A stretch of 19,433 nucleotides of DNA from Sphingobacterium thalpophilum (GCA_943325255.2 CALPOS020000014.1:1-19433), one strand, 5' to 3'; shown: positions 1-7,024, numbered from the stretch's first letter. Numbers and translations: made by a program. The notes: generated from the sequence alone by a model not told the origin.

Positions 1-1414
1 CAATTGGGCACAGTTTATTCCGCTGGCAAGCGTCTTTTTCTTCTGGGGATTCGTGGCAGCCAGTAATGACATTTTAATTCCGGTGTTTAAAAAAGCATTC
101 GATTTGACACAAGTGCAAAGTCAATTGGTTTCCTTAGCTTTTTATATTGCTTATACCGTAGGATCTTTGATCTATTTATTGATTTCCTACTTAACCAAAG
201 GCGATTTGATTAATAGAATTGGTTATAAAAATTCATTGGCATTGGGGTTGGGAATTTCTGCTTTGGGAACCTTGTTATTTTATCCTGCGGCTAATAGCGG
301 TTCATTTACTTTGATGCTTTGTGGATTGTTTACTGTGGCCTTAGGTTTTTCTCTGCAACAGACTGTGGCAAATCCATTAGCCATTGCTTTAGGTCCAATT
401 GCCACCGGTTCGCAACGTCTTACGCTAGCCGGAGGAATCAATAATTTAGGAACGACAATCGGTCCACTTATCGTAAGTTTTGCCATTTTCGGATCAGCAA
501 CTTCCAGAAATACAGATATGAGCATCGAGAGTGTGAAAATTCCGTATTTGATTTTGGGATTGGCCTTCTTAGTTGTTGCTATACTGCTAAAATTCTCCTC
601 TTTACCCGATAAGCCACAAGCCATTGTTGAATCGGAAACTGAAGCAGCTTCGTCTCGCAGTTCTGCCTTGCAATATCCACAATTGGTATTGGGAATGATT
701 GGTATTTTTGTGTACGTAGGTGTTGAAGTTTCTACCGCTAGTAATTTGCCAGCGTATATGGAAAAAAATCTCGGTTTCATGACCAAAGATATTGCGCCTT
801 ATATTTCATTGTATTGGGCAAGTTTGATGATTGGTCGTTGGACGGGAGCTGTTGAAGCGTTTACAGACAATATGAACAGACAAAAAATACTCCGATTTAT
901 CGCACCCTATTTGGCTTTTGGTGTTTTCTTATTTGTAAATGCAGTAGCGAAACATGACTTGACTCCATTTTATGTCTATGCGCTCGTCATCCTAGTTTTG
1001 ATTGTTGCCGATATGGCAAGCAAAGGAAATCCAGCTCGAATGTTATTCATTTTCTCTGGATTAGGAATTCTGGCACTACTAATTGGAATGGCAACAGATG
1101 GTATGATTAGCGTTTATGCCTTTACCAGCGTTGGATTATTCTGTAGTACTTTATGGCCATGTATTTTTACCTTGGCTATTAGCGGCTTAGGAAAACACAC
1201 CAGTCAAGGCAGTAGTTTCTTGATTATGATGATTATGGGCGGTGGATTTATTAGTTTGTTGCAAGGATATATTGCAGATGTTTCTACCATTCATTCCAGT
1301 TATATAGTGGGTGTACTTTGTTTTGTTTATTTGGCGTATTACGCATGGAAAGTGAGTAAAATATTGAAAAGTCAAGGCATTGATTTTGATCAGAAAGTCA
1401 GTGCTGGGCATTGA
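1..1414 (+). CDS. Sugar MFS transporter, FucP/GluP type (5' end missing)
   Basis: The reading frame is open from base 2 (Asn-Trp-Ala-Gln-Phe-Ile-Pro-Leu...), so the true start lies outside the window. The in-frame GTG at 53 falls inside the first membrane helix and is not the start. The visible protein is about 470 residues with some 11-12 hydrophobic helices and a polar central loop near LPDKPQAIVESETEAASS. The opening FFFWGFVAASNDILIPVFKK and the later QTVANPLAIALGP and GGINNLGTTIGPL are typical of the fucose/glucose-galactose proton symporters of the major facilitator superfamily. It should import a hexose across the inner membrane by proton symport; the exact sugar cannot be read from sequence. 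The gene ends 27 bp before a strong hairpin terminator. Family is confident, substrate is not. Confidence 0.9.
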   Translation, partial: NWAQFIPLASVFFFWGFVAASNDILIPVFKKAFDLTQVQSQLVSLAFYIAYTVGSLIYLLISYLTKGDLINRIGYKNSLALGLGISALGTLLFYPAANSGSFTLMLCGLFTVALGFSLQQTVANPLAIALGPIATGSQRLTLAGGINNLGTTIGPLIVSFAIFGSATSRNTDMSIESVKIPYLILGLAFLVVAILLKFSSLPDKPQAIVESETEAASSRSSALQYPQLVLGMIGIFVYVGVEVSTASNLPAYMEKNLGFMTKDIAPYISLYWASLMIGRWTGAVEAFTDNMNRQKILRFIAPYLAFGVFLFVNAVAKHDLTPFYVYALVILVLIVADMASKGNPARMLFIFSGLGILALLIGMATDGMISVYAFTSVGLFCSTLWPCIFTLAISGLGKHTSQGSSFLIMMIMGGGFISLLQGYIADVSTIHSSYIVGVLCFVYLAYYAWKVSKILKSQGIDFDQKVSAGH

Positions 1415-1441
1415 TTACTTACATCTTATGATAAATAAAAA

Positions 1442-1463
1442 AAAGCCACTTTTCAGTGGCTTT
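1442..1463. terminator. Hairpin terminator, probably bidirectional
   Basis: A perfect 9-bp inverted repeat, AAAGCCACT / AGTGGCTTT, encloses the loop TTTC. It is flanked by A-rich sequence on the left (1435-1444) and T-rich sequence on the right (1461-1476), so a U-tract follows the stem on both strands. It lies between the convergent sugar transporter gene and the small basic protein gene and should end both transcripts. Confidence 0.85.
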
Positions 1464-1467
1464 CTTC

Positions 1468-1779
1468 TTATTTTTTGAATCGTTTGTCAGGTGTTCCGTC
1501 TTTTTTCAAAACTACCTCTTTAGCTTCTTTGTATCGCTTGTCTGGTGTTCCGTCTTTTTTCAAAACTACTTTTGTGTCTTTTGCTTTTTTGTCAGCCGTC
1601 TTCACTTCTTGTTTTACTGCTTTTGCAGTGGCATCTGTATTCTTTGCGGTCTTGATTTCCTGTTTTACTTCTTTAGCAACAGCATCTGATTTCTTTGCAG
1701 GTTTTTTAAGACCTTCTTGAGCGAATCCTGAAACCGCAAACCCCAACATGGCAATAACTGCCAACATTACTTTTTTCAT
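1468..1779 (-). CDS. Small secreted basic protein with C-terminal KKDGTPDKR repeats
   Basis: 103 residues from the ATG at 1779, chosen because it gives a clean signal peptide (MKKVMLAVIAMLGFAVSGFAQ). The frame is open further upstream to 1830, but that extension would bury the signal. The mature part is lysine- and alanine-rich. It holds two similar segments (AVAKEVKQEIKTA and ATAKAVKQEVKTA, likely helical) and then two near-identical units VVLKKDGTPDKR(Y/F)K, 18 residues apart. The unit resembles the short basic repeat of the Pfam PBCV-specific basic adaptor family, recalled from memory and not searched. It is probably exported to the periplasm or surface. Its function is unknown; a charge-mediated binding role would be a guess. 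It is transcribed toward the shared terminator at 1442-1463. Confidence 0.8.
   Translation of the reverse strand: MKKVMLAVIAMLGFAVSGFAQEGLKKPAKKSDAVAKEVKQEIKTAKNTDATAKAVKQEVKTADKKAKDTKVVLKKDGTPDKRYKEAKEVVLKKDGTPDKRFKK
1481..1569. repeat. Direct repeat inside the basic protein gene (two 35-bp units, 54-bp period)
   Basis: Bases 1481-1515 and 1535-1569 are nearly identical (cgtttgtcaggtgttccgtc... against cgcttgtctggtgttccgtc...), with two mismatches in 35 bases. The 54-bp period equals 18 codons, so the repeat is in frame and encodes the tandem KKDGTPDKR units. This looks like a recent in-gene duplication. Confidence 0.85.
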
Positions 1780-1856
1780 TTTTCTATAATTTAAGATTGA
1801 TAAGCTAAGATACAAATCATATTCATACATGGCAGTTCGTAAAACCTAAATTTTAC

Positions 1857-2698
1857 TTAAATTCGAAAGATTCCGCCAAAAGCAAGAATACGTTGAAAGA
1901 AGAAGAATTTTTGTGATGCTCGATCTGATGGATCATATGTAGTTCGGATGTCTGGCATATTGATATAACCGCCTTTCAGCTCGCCTTGTAAATAAAAATA
2001 TTTGAATATTGTAATATTTAATCCCACTTTCGCTGAAACTCCATAACCGGAAACATGAAAATCATCATGTCTTTCTTTTCCAAGAACTGTGGCATTGGTC
2101 TTTGGTTATAAGACGCCACCGCCAATTCCCTCAGTCAGATTGATTTGAATCTTATCTGTATTAACAATTCTAAGCAGTTTGGAGACATCATCAAATCTTG
2201 AAACCTCAGTATGAATGTAATTCAAGCCATCGGTATGCTCGAAAGTCAAAAAATTTCTCGTCAGTAACGTTTGATTGTTTGGTAGCAATTCTCCATAGAA
2301 ACCATATTCCGGATAGTAGCCACTTAAATTCACTGCTCTGTCTTGAAACATGACATATTTCATGTGATCAACACCAATCGAAATGCTATAATGATCAGTT
2401 AAAAATAACCCAATCTAAAATTGGTTTGTGGTATGGTCATCCTTAACGGATTCAAATAATCTCAATGCCAGCCCTTCGACTTATCCTGCGCTTCCACATC
2501 GTGGATTGTAAAGTTATAGTTGGCACCCGTAAAAGTAATGACTGGCTTTGAAAAACTTTCATTATTCCCACCCCAAGCAACAAAGAACTTTCCCTTGTTG
2601 TTTGCTGTGTATTTTGGTTGTATTGTTGCTGATTCTTGCGAAAAGGCATGGTTTGAAAAGCACAGAATGCTAATAACAGAATAATAGAAATTTTTCAA
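1857..2698 (-). pseudogene. Decayed outer-membrane beta-barrel-type protein, three lesions
   Basis: Reading the minus strand from 2698 to the stop at 1857-1859 gives one continuous protein of about 280 residues if three lesions are repaired: an in-frame TGA at 2462-2464 (after SKGWH), a lost T in the T-run at about 2401-2405 (GYFLTDHYSIS resumes in the +1 frame), and an in-frame TAA at 2106-2108 (after GIGGGVL). Coding sense continues directly past each lesion (DYLNP, then TDHYSISIGVDHMKYV, then PKTNATVLGKERHDD), ending ILAFGGIFRI. The start has a signal-peptide look (KNFYYSVISILCFSNHAFSQ) but its first codon is TTG, possibly a mutated ATG. The alternating aromatic and polar pattern suggests an envelope barrel; I recall similar flavobacterial hypothetical proteins but cannot name the family. 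It begins 14 bp after kdsA and was probably co-transcribed with it. Confidence 0.8.
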
Positions 2699-2712
2699 AA
2701 GGAGTTTGTTGC

Positions 2713-3531
2713 TTAGAAGGCATTAATTGTTTTTCGGATGGCTACAAGTTTTGTCATCAATCCTTCAAACAAATCTAAATGGAGCATATTGGCGCCGTCG
2801 CTTTTGGCATTGGCTGGATCATAATGGGTTTCAATAAAAATACCGTCAACACCAACTGCAATTCCTGCTTTGGCAACAGTTTCAATCATGTCAGGTCTTC
2901 CTCCCGTCACACCAATCACTTGATTGGGTTGTTGCAAAGAATGCGTCACATCAAGAACTGTTGTAGCGTATTGTTGCATCGTAGGAATTCCTCTGAAATC
3001 TACAATCATATCTTGGTAGCCGAACATCGTTCCGCGATCGGTGACCATTACATTTTCATTGTGACAATCGAGTACTTTTTGAACGGCATGTTTCATACTC
3101 TCTGGACTCATAAATTGTCCTTTTTTCAGATTGACCACTTTTCCGGTGTTGGCTGCTGCCACTACCAAATCAGTTTGTCTCACCAGAAATGCGGGAATCT
3201 GCAACACATCGACATATTGAGCCGCCATTGCTGCGTCTTCATTGGTATGAATGTCCGTAACGGTGGGAACATGAAAAGTTTCTGAAACTTTACGCAAAAT
3301 TTTCAATGCTTTTTCGTCGCCAATTCCCGAAAAACTATCTATTCTTGAACGATTGGCTTTTTTGAACGAGCCTTTAAAAACGTATGGAATTTCAAGTTTA
3401 TCTGAAATACCAACTAATTTTTCTGCTATTCGCATGGCCATTTCTTCCCCTTCAATAGCACATGGACCTGCTAATAAGAAAAAGTTACCACTATCTGTAT
3501 GCTTAATTTGAGGTATGTTGTGTATGTTCAT
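2713..3531 (-). CDS. kdsA: 3-deoxy-8-phosphooctulonate synthase (Kdo-8-P synthase)
   Basis: Condenses phosphoenolpyruvate with arabinose-5-phosphate to Kdo-8-phosphate, the first committed step of the lipopolysaccharide inner-core sugar Kdo, in the cytoplasm. The ATG at 3531 gives 272 residues, a normal length; the frame also has a TTG at 3537, which is less likely. Visible signatures are LLAGPCAIEG (18-27), PYVFKGSFKKANRSR, DVLQIPAFLVRQTDL, TDRGTMFGYQDMIVDF, GVTGGRPDMIE and FIETHYDPANAKSDGANML. Cys24 in GPCAIEG sits where the metal-dependent class (as in Aquifex) has its metal-binding Cys and the E. coli enzyme has Asn; the His of VTHS and the Glu/Asp of the IETH-KSDGA region would complete the metal site. 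A -7-like box lies just upstream. The pseudogene follows directly. Confidence 0.96.
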   Translation of the reverse strand: MNIHNIPQIKHTDSGNFFLLAGPCAIEGEEMAMRIAEKLVGISDKLEIPYVFKGSFKKANRSRIDSFSGIGDEKALKILRKVSETFHVPTVTDIHTNEDAAMAAQYVDVLQIPAFLVRQTDLVVAAANTGKVVNLKKGQFMSPESMKHAVQKVLDCHNENVMVTDRGTMFGYQDMIVDFRGIPTMQQYATTVLDVTHSLQQPNQVIGVTGGRPDMIETVAKAGIAVGVDGIFIETHYDPANAKSDGANMLHLDLFEGLMTKLVAIRKTINAF

Positions 3532-3549
3532 GGTCAAAATTTAATGGCG

Positions 3550-3557
3550 CAAATATA
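3550..3557 (-). promoter_or_regulatory. Candidate Bacteroidota -7 box for kdsA
   Basis: The minus strand reads TATATTTG, matching TAnnTTTG. It ends 18 bases before the kdsA ATG at 3531, implying a short leader of about 12 bases. No clear -33 TTTG element was found at the usual spacing. Confidence 0.45.
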
Positions 3558-3599
3558 ATTAGGATAGATGAGTTTTTGGTGAAGTTTGGCTTTTTTTTG

Positions 3600-3737
3600 G
3601 GAGCTTTCGCCTGCTGTTCGTTCCACCCGATCTAAGCGAATTGACCGAAGACAAATCCTATAATTATTTTTTTGTCCGGTAATCTTTTGCAGCGAAAACC
3701 GTTACAGAAGGATTTCCACTACCGCCCGGCTATGGCT
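3600..3737. repeat. Flavobacterial intergenic repeat, diverged copy
   Basis: Between kdsA and the lipoprotein gene. One edge reads GGAGCTTTCGCCTGCTGTTCG and the other GGATTTCCACTACCGCCCGG. On the minus strand the order is (TAGCC)-GGGCGGTAGTGGAAATCC ... TGTAACGG ... GCTGCAAAAGATTACCGGAC ... CAGCAGGCGAAAGCTCC. This matches, from memory, the dispersed element of Flavobacterium genomes that begins near AGCCCCGATAG, continues GTGGAAATCCTTT and ends GCGGGAAATAGCTCC. Here it is degenerate and carries an AT-rich insertion around 3640-3675. It encodes no protein that I can see. Its exact boundaries and role are unknown. Confidence 0.5.
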
Positions 3738-3755
3738 ATTCGGATTTGATGAAGT

Positions 3756-4202
3756 TTATTTTGAGGTAAAACCCACAGGAACCATTAGCGCTCCTTTTTC
3801 ATACGAATTAAGATAGAGTATGACGGGTTTTTTCTGCCCTTCCCAAGTGATACTGTATACATCTACAGAAGCGACGCCCATTTCAGATTTGGTATTGGGA
3901 AATGGACAACAAATCCCTCTTTTTATATAACTTATTTTTTCTCCTTTAGGTCCAGCCAATGCATTCAAAAAACGTTCTTGGTTTTCTTTTGCGGAAGCGA
4001 CATTTTTATAAAAAACATTAATAGGATAATCTTTGTCGTATCCGTACTTTTTGTCTTTGCTATAGGCCGTTAATATAAATGTATTTGCTGCACTTACTTT
4101 TGGGATTTCCGAATGATTATCTACGTTTTTCAAGGTGGATTGTGTGCTCGTGCAAGCGCTCAAAATCAATGAAAGCATGACAATAAAAAGACTATTTTTC
4201 AT
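3756..4202 (-). CDS. Conserved-looking lipoprotein, unknown function
   Basis: 148 residues from the ATG at 4202. The N-terminus is a lipoprotein signal: MKNSLFIVMLSLILSAC with the lipobox LSAC, so Cys17 should be acylated and the protein anchored in the envelope. The mature part holds FILTAYSKDKKYGYDKDYPINVFYK, an RGICCPFPN segment with adjacent cysteines (98-99), and a C-terminal VDVYSITWEGQKKPVILYLN-SYEKG strand-rich region. No enzyme motif is recognised. The gene starts inside the end of the DUF4199 gene (11-base overlap, 4192-4202), so the two are probably translationally coupled. I do not know its function; closeness to kdsA should not be taken as evidence of a role in Kdo synthesis. Confidence 0.85.
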   Translation of the reverse strand: MKNSLFIVMLSLILSACTSTQSTLKNVDNHSEIPKVSAANTFILTAYSKDKKYGYDKDYPINVFYKNVASAKENQERFLNALAGPKGEKISYIKRGICCPFPNTKSEMGVASVDVYSITWEGQKKPVILYLNSYEKGALMVPVGFTSK

Positions 4203-4686
4203 TCGAATCGACTTTAGTTTTTAATACAAATGCCACCATGGCGGAGGTAAGTACTCCAAACGAAAAAGCACCGAAAATTCCTTGAATTGTATAGCTTTTC
4301 AGATTGAAATACATTTCGGCTTGACTTTGTGTTTGAATTTTATGAGCAACCACATATTTAATGATATTTTCGAAAAAGTGTGGTGTGATATAGGTAAAAG
4401 TAATTGATTGTACCATTGGACTCAAAACTGCTACTACCGTTGACAGCAACAAGCCTGAGAGAAAACCTTGTCTCCAATTCATATTCCCATTGTAGTAATT
4501 TTTTTTCTTGTCTGTTAAGGCAATAAAATAAAGTCCAATAGCGACAAAGGCAAATAAATTGGTATAGATAGCTTGTTTATTAATGAGCTCATCGTGCCAT
4601 CCCATTGTTTTCTCGAAAATCATCCAGACTAACGAAACAATACTAAATTGAATTCCCCATCTGATTTCGATTGCAAACTTCTTCAT
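4192..4686 (-). CDS. DUF4199-type integral membrane protein
   Basis: 164 residues from the ATG at 4686 with four predicted membrane segments near 10-27, 41-58, 75-95 and 134-155, the last followed by a short charged tail (KTKVDSNEK). The opening (EIRWGIQFSIVSLVWMIFEKTMGWHDE) and the turn NMNWRQGFLSGLLLS are typical of the DUF4199 family, which is common in Bacteroidota and has no assigned function. It is the first gene of a two-gene unit and overlaps the following lipoprotein gene by 11 bases, suggesting the two proteins work together in the envelope. The family call is from memory. Confidence 0.8.
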   Translation of the reverse strand: MKKFAIEIRWGIQFSIVSLVWMIFEKTMGWHDELINKQAIYTNLFAFVAIGLYFIALTDKKKNYYNGNMNWRQGFLSGLLLSTVVAVLSPMVQSITFTYITPHFFENIIKYVVAHKIQTQSQAEMYFNLKSYTIQGIFGAFSFGVLTSAMVAFVLKTKVDSNEK

Positions 4687-4708
4687 GTTATTTTAGTTTA
4701 TTGCTGTC

Positions 4709-4716
4709 CAAAATTA
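4709..4716 (-). promoter_or_regulatory. Candidate -7 box for the DUF4199-lipoprotein unit
   Basis: The minus strand reads TAATTTTG (TAnnTTTG), ending 23 bases before the ATG at 4686. No -33 box at good spacing was seen. It lies in the 105-bp divergent region shared with the YeeE/YedE pair. Confidence 0.4.
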
Positions 4717-4767
4717 CTAGTTTATTTTAATACCTTGATATTTTCAATTAAAAATCAAATGAATTAT

Positions 4768-4775
4768 TAAATTTG
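4768..4775 (+). promoter_or_regulatory. Candidate -7 box for the YeeE/YedE pair
   Basis: The plus strand reads TAAATTTG (TAnnTTTG), ending 17 bases before the ATG at 4792. The nearest upstream TTG (4735-4737) is about 30 bases away, too far for a normal -33 element. Confidence 0.45.
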
Positions 4776-4791
4776 TAAAAAAACGGAAACC

Positions 4792-5349
4792 ATGGATTTT
4801 CTTTTTCAAACTTGGCATTGGTCAATTACGGGGTTTTTGATCGCGATGATTATGCTGACACTCAATTATTTCGGTAAGGTTTTCGGCATGTCTTCGAATC
4901 TTCGTACGCTCTGTACTATAGCAGGAGCGGATAAATTTGCAGACTTTTTTAAGTTTGATGTCAAGTCGCAATATTGGAATCTGATGGTAATTTTGGGAGC
5001 CATGATCGGCGGATTTGTAGCGGTTCATTTTATGAGTAATCCTTCTAACGTGTCTATCAATCCGCAAACTATTGCGCAACTTCAGGCGATGGGAATTGAC
5101 GCTCCAAACGGAAAATTATTGCCAGACCATTTGTTTGGAAATGATGTTTTTCAATCGCCGAAGATGATCTTTATTTTGTTGATTGGTGGACTTCTGATTG
5201 GTTTTGGATCCCGATATGCCGGCGGTTGTACTTCTGGTCACGCGATTGCAGGCATGAGCAATTTGCAACGACAATCTTTGAAGGCCGTTATCGGTTTTTT
5301 TGTTGGGGGTTTATTAATGACCCATTTTATTTTTCCTTTAATTTTCTAA
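4792..5349 (+). CDS. YeeE/YedE-family membrane protein, N-terminal half
   Basis: 185 residues, strongly hydrophobic, with about five membrane segments. The signature GFGSRYAGGCTSGHAIAG (137-154, with Cys146) is the conserved sulfur-transport motif of the YeeE/YedE family; some members (TsuA) import thiosulfate and others are associated with sulfur-compound handling. A second cysteine, Cys41, sits in SSNLRTLCTIAG. Full-length members carry two such halves; here the second half is the next gene, which starts on the base after this stop (TAA then ATG). The two chains presumably assemble into one transporter in the inner membrane. The substrate, probably a sulfur oxyanion or sulfide-like species, is inferred from the family. 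Confidence 0.9.
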   Translation: MDFLFQTWHWSITGFLIAMIMLTLNYFGKVFGMSSNLRTLCTIAGADKFADFFKFDVKSQYWNLMVILGAMIGGFVAVHFMSNPSNVSINPQTIAQLQAMGIDAPNGKLLPDHLFGNDVFQSPKMIFILLIGGLLIGFGSRYAGGCTSGHAIAGMSNLQRQSLKAVIGFFVGGLLMTHFIFPLIF

Positions 5350-5766
5350 ATGATGAAGTCGATAAAATTTATTCTAATTGGGTTCCTTTTCGGGATCGTC
5401 TTAACGAAATCAGAAGCAGTTTCGTGGTATCGTATTTATGAAATGTTTCAATTCCAATCGTTTCATATGTACGGCATTATCATGGTAGCCATCATGGTTG
5501 GTTTAGTAGGCCTTCAATTGATAAAACGAAATGAAATCAAGAACAGTAAAGGAGCGCCGATTACGATTGCCGACAAAGAAAAAGGATCCTTTCGCTATTG
5601 GATTGGTGGATTGTTTTTTGGTTTAGGATGGGCGCTTGTCGGATCTTGTCCTGGACCCATATTTATACTTCTAGGTGCTGGTTTTTTGCCAGTTGTTTTT
5701 GTGCTAATTGGCGCACTTTTGGGGACATTCTTGTACGGAGTAGTCAAAGATAAATTACCTCACTAA
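5350..5766 (+). CDS. YeeE/YedE-family membrane protein, C-terminal half (DUF6691 type)
   Basis: 138 residues with about four membrane segments. The motif GLGWALVGSCPGP (91-103, with Cys100) is the second-half counterpart of the GGCTSGH motif of the gene before it. The ATG at 5350 follows directly on the upstream TAA, and a second ATG is the next codon, so translation is almost certainly coupled and equimolar. It is one functional unit with the preceding gene. The gene ends 11 bp from the convergent clpS stop, with no obvious hairpin between them. Family confident; the DUF number is from memory. Confidence 0.88.
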   Translation: MMKSIKFILIGFLFGIVLTKSEAVSWYRIYEMFQFQSFHMYGIIMVAIMVGLVGLQLIKRNEIKNSKGAPITIADKEKGSFRYWIGGLFFGLGWALVGSCPGPIFILLGAGFLPVVFVLIGALLGTFLYGVVKDKLPH

Positions 5767-5777
5767 TAAAACATTTT

Positions 5778-6053
5778 TTAGATAATTTCTGCACTTAATC
5801 CAGCTTCCAGCAACTGCGTACATTGCGGTTTTAATTCGTCAAAAGAGCCGGTTTTTACGGTGCATTTGCCTTTATAATGGACTAAAATCGCGCATTGTTC
5901 TGCTTGCTCTGAGGTATGTTTACAGACTTTGATTAAAGTATCAATGACGTGATCAAAAGTGTTGACGTCATCATTATAGAGAATGATTTCGTTATTGACG
6001 TCGACAGCTTCAAGAATGGAAGTTTGTCTTTTTGTTTTTTCAATAGTTGCCAT
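5778..6053 (-). CDS. clpS: ATP-dependent Clp protease adaptor ClpS
   Basis: 91 residues. ClpS binds the N-domain of ClpA/ClpC and delivers N-degron substrates to the ClpAP-type protease in the cytoplasm. The core ILYNDDVNTFDHVIDTLIKVC (22-42) and the later CAILVHYKGKCTVKTG match the family's NDDxxTxxxV and HxxGxC patterns, including the pocket Asn-Asp-Asp and the conserved His. A short charged N-terminal tail (MATIEKTKRQ) precedes the fold, as usual. It is the last gene of the DUF1599-to-clpS run and lies 53 bp after prmA. Length is normal. Confidence 0.96.
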   Translation of the reverse strand: MATIEKTKRQTSILEAVDVNNEIILYNDDVNTFDHVIDTLIKVCKHTSEQAEQCAILVHYKGKCTVKTGSFDELKPQCTQLLEAGLSAEII

Positions 6054-6106
6054 GTGCTTTATTTTTCTGAAAATAATTGATTAACAGCGGTTTAAAAATT
6101 TAAATG

Positions 6107-6940
6107 CTAATTTACATATTTCAACGAAACCCAGTTATTTCTCTGTATTTTTTTTACAAATTTTAACCCTTTTTCGGTGCAAGATGCATCAATAAATGGA
6201 ATGTCTTCTTCATAGAAACCGCTTAACAAAAGAACGCCATTTTTATTAAGACAAGCAACATAGCTTTGCATATCATTGAGTAAAATGTTTCGATTGATAT
6301 TGGCTATAATCAAATCATATTTTTGGTCAATGAGTAAAGAAGCATCACCTTCGTAAACGGTAATATGGTTACAGTTGTTTCGCTCGGCATTCTCAATTGA
6401 ATTCAAATAGCACCAATTGTCGATATCAATGGCGTCAATAGGTTGTGCACCTTTCATTTCCGCGAGAATTGCTAAAATAGCAGTGCCACAGCCCATATCT
6501 AAAGTTTTCATATTGGTGACATCGATTTCCAATACATGTTGGATCATCATATGCGTAGTTTCATGATGACCGGTTCCGAAACTCATTTTTGGTTCGATGA
6601 TGATATCATATTCCGCATTGGTTTTAGGGTGAAAAGGCGCCCGAACATGACATTGACCATCTACATCGATGGGATCAAAATTCTTTTCCCATTCTTCATT
6701 CCAGTTGACTTGGTCAATTTCTTCGATGGTATACGAAATGGTAAATTGAGGAGAATTCAATACAAATACCTCTTCCAAAATTGATTCCGTCCAAAGCTGC
6801 TTTTGAATAAAAGCGGTGACTCCGAATTCGCTTTCGACAAAGCTTTCAAAAGGCAATTCGCCTAGTTCAGCGATTAGAATTTCTGAACCTAATTCTTTGG
6901 GCTCGATAGTAAAATGATAACCTAAATATACGTTTGACAT
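6107..6940 (-). CDS. prmA: Ribosomal protein L11 methyltransferase
   Basis: 277 residues from the ATG at 6940 (MSNVYLGYHFTIEPKE). The frame is open to 6964, but that extension runs into an inverted repeat and adds an unlikely leader. PrmA trimethylates amino groups of ribosomal protein L11 using S-adenosylmethionine. Visible motifs: the family signature FGTGHHETT (121-129), SAM-binding motif I LDMGCGTAILA (147-157), the acidic end of strand beta-2 AIDID (170-174), and NINRNIL (214-220), the counterpart of the NILA-type active-site loop. The N-terminal part (1-110) is the L11-recognition domain. It lies between tpiA and clpS; a 16-bp stem in the tpiA-prmA gap may affect how much transcript reaches it. 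Confidence 0.95.
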   Translation of the reverse strand: MSNVYLGYHFTIEPKELGSEILIAELGELPFESFVESEFGVTAFIQKQLWTESILEEVFVLNSPQFTISYTIEEIDQVNWNEEWEKNFDPIDVDGQCHVRAPFHPKTNAEYDIIIEPKMSFGTGHHETTHMMIQHVLEIDVTNMKTLDMGCGTAILAILAEMKGAQPIDAIDIDNWCYLNSIENAERNNCNHITVYEGDASLLIDQKYDLIIANINRNILLNDMQSYVACLNKNGVLLLSGFYEEDIPFIDASCTEKGLKFVKKIQRNNWVSLKYVN

Positions 6941-6956
6941 TTTCTTATTTAAAGCG

Positions 6957-7009
6957 TTAGCCACGAATTCACAAATGTCAATGATCTTAATTCGTGAATT
7001 CGTGGCTAA
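6957..7009. repeat. 16-bp perfect inverted repeat between tpiA and prmA
   Basis: TTAGCCACGAATTCAC at 6957-6972 is the exact reverse complement of GTGAATTCGTGGCTAA at 6994-7009, with a 21-base loop. It fills most of the gap between the tpiA stop (7025) and the prmA ATG (6940). No U-run follows it on the minus strand, so it is not a standard intrinsic terminator. The AATTCGTGAATTCGTGGC arm resembles a short intergenic sequence I remember from other flavobacterial genomes, so it may be a REP-like dispersed element that also acts as an RNA stem in the operon. Confidence 0.8.
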
Positions 7010-7024
7010 ACTATTTTATTACAT

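Noticed and set aside
1456..1720. Phe/Ser-rich plus-strand frames opposite the small basic protein
   Set aside because: They arise from the antisense of lysine-rich repeat codons (AAA/AAG read as TTT/CTT).
1790..1830. Upstream extension of the basic protein to 1830 and a TATGATTTG promoter-like box
   Set aside because: The extension hides the signal peptide; the box has one base too many for TAnnTTTG and no -33 partner.
2462..2464. In-frame TGA in the barrel-type gene as recoded TGA (Trp or Sec)
   Set aside because: A frameshift and a TAA break the same gene, and other genes here end normally with TGA (rlmH, GNAT-overlap gene), so recoding is not needed.
2452..2649. 65-residue minus-strand frame inside the pseudogene
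   Set aside because: Out-of-frame shadow; the family-like sequence lies in the other frame.
2779..3285. 168-residue plus-strand frame inside kdsA
   Set aside because: Antisense shadow of kdsA; the translation shows no family motif and no signal or start context.
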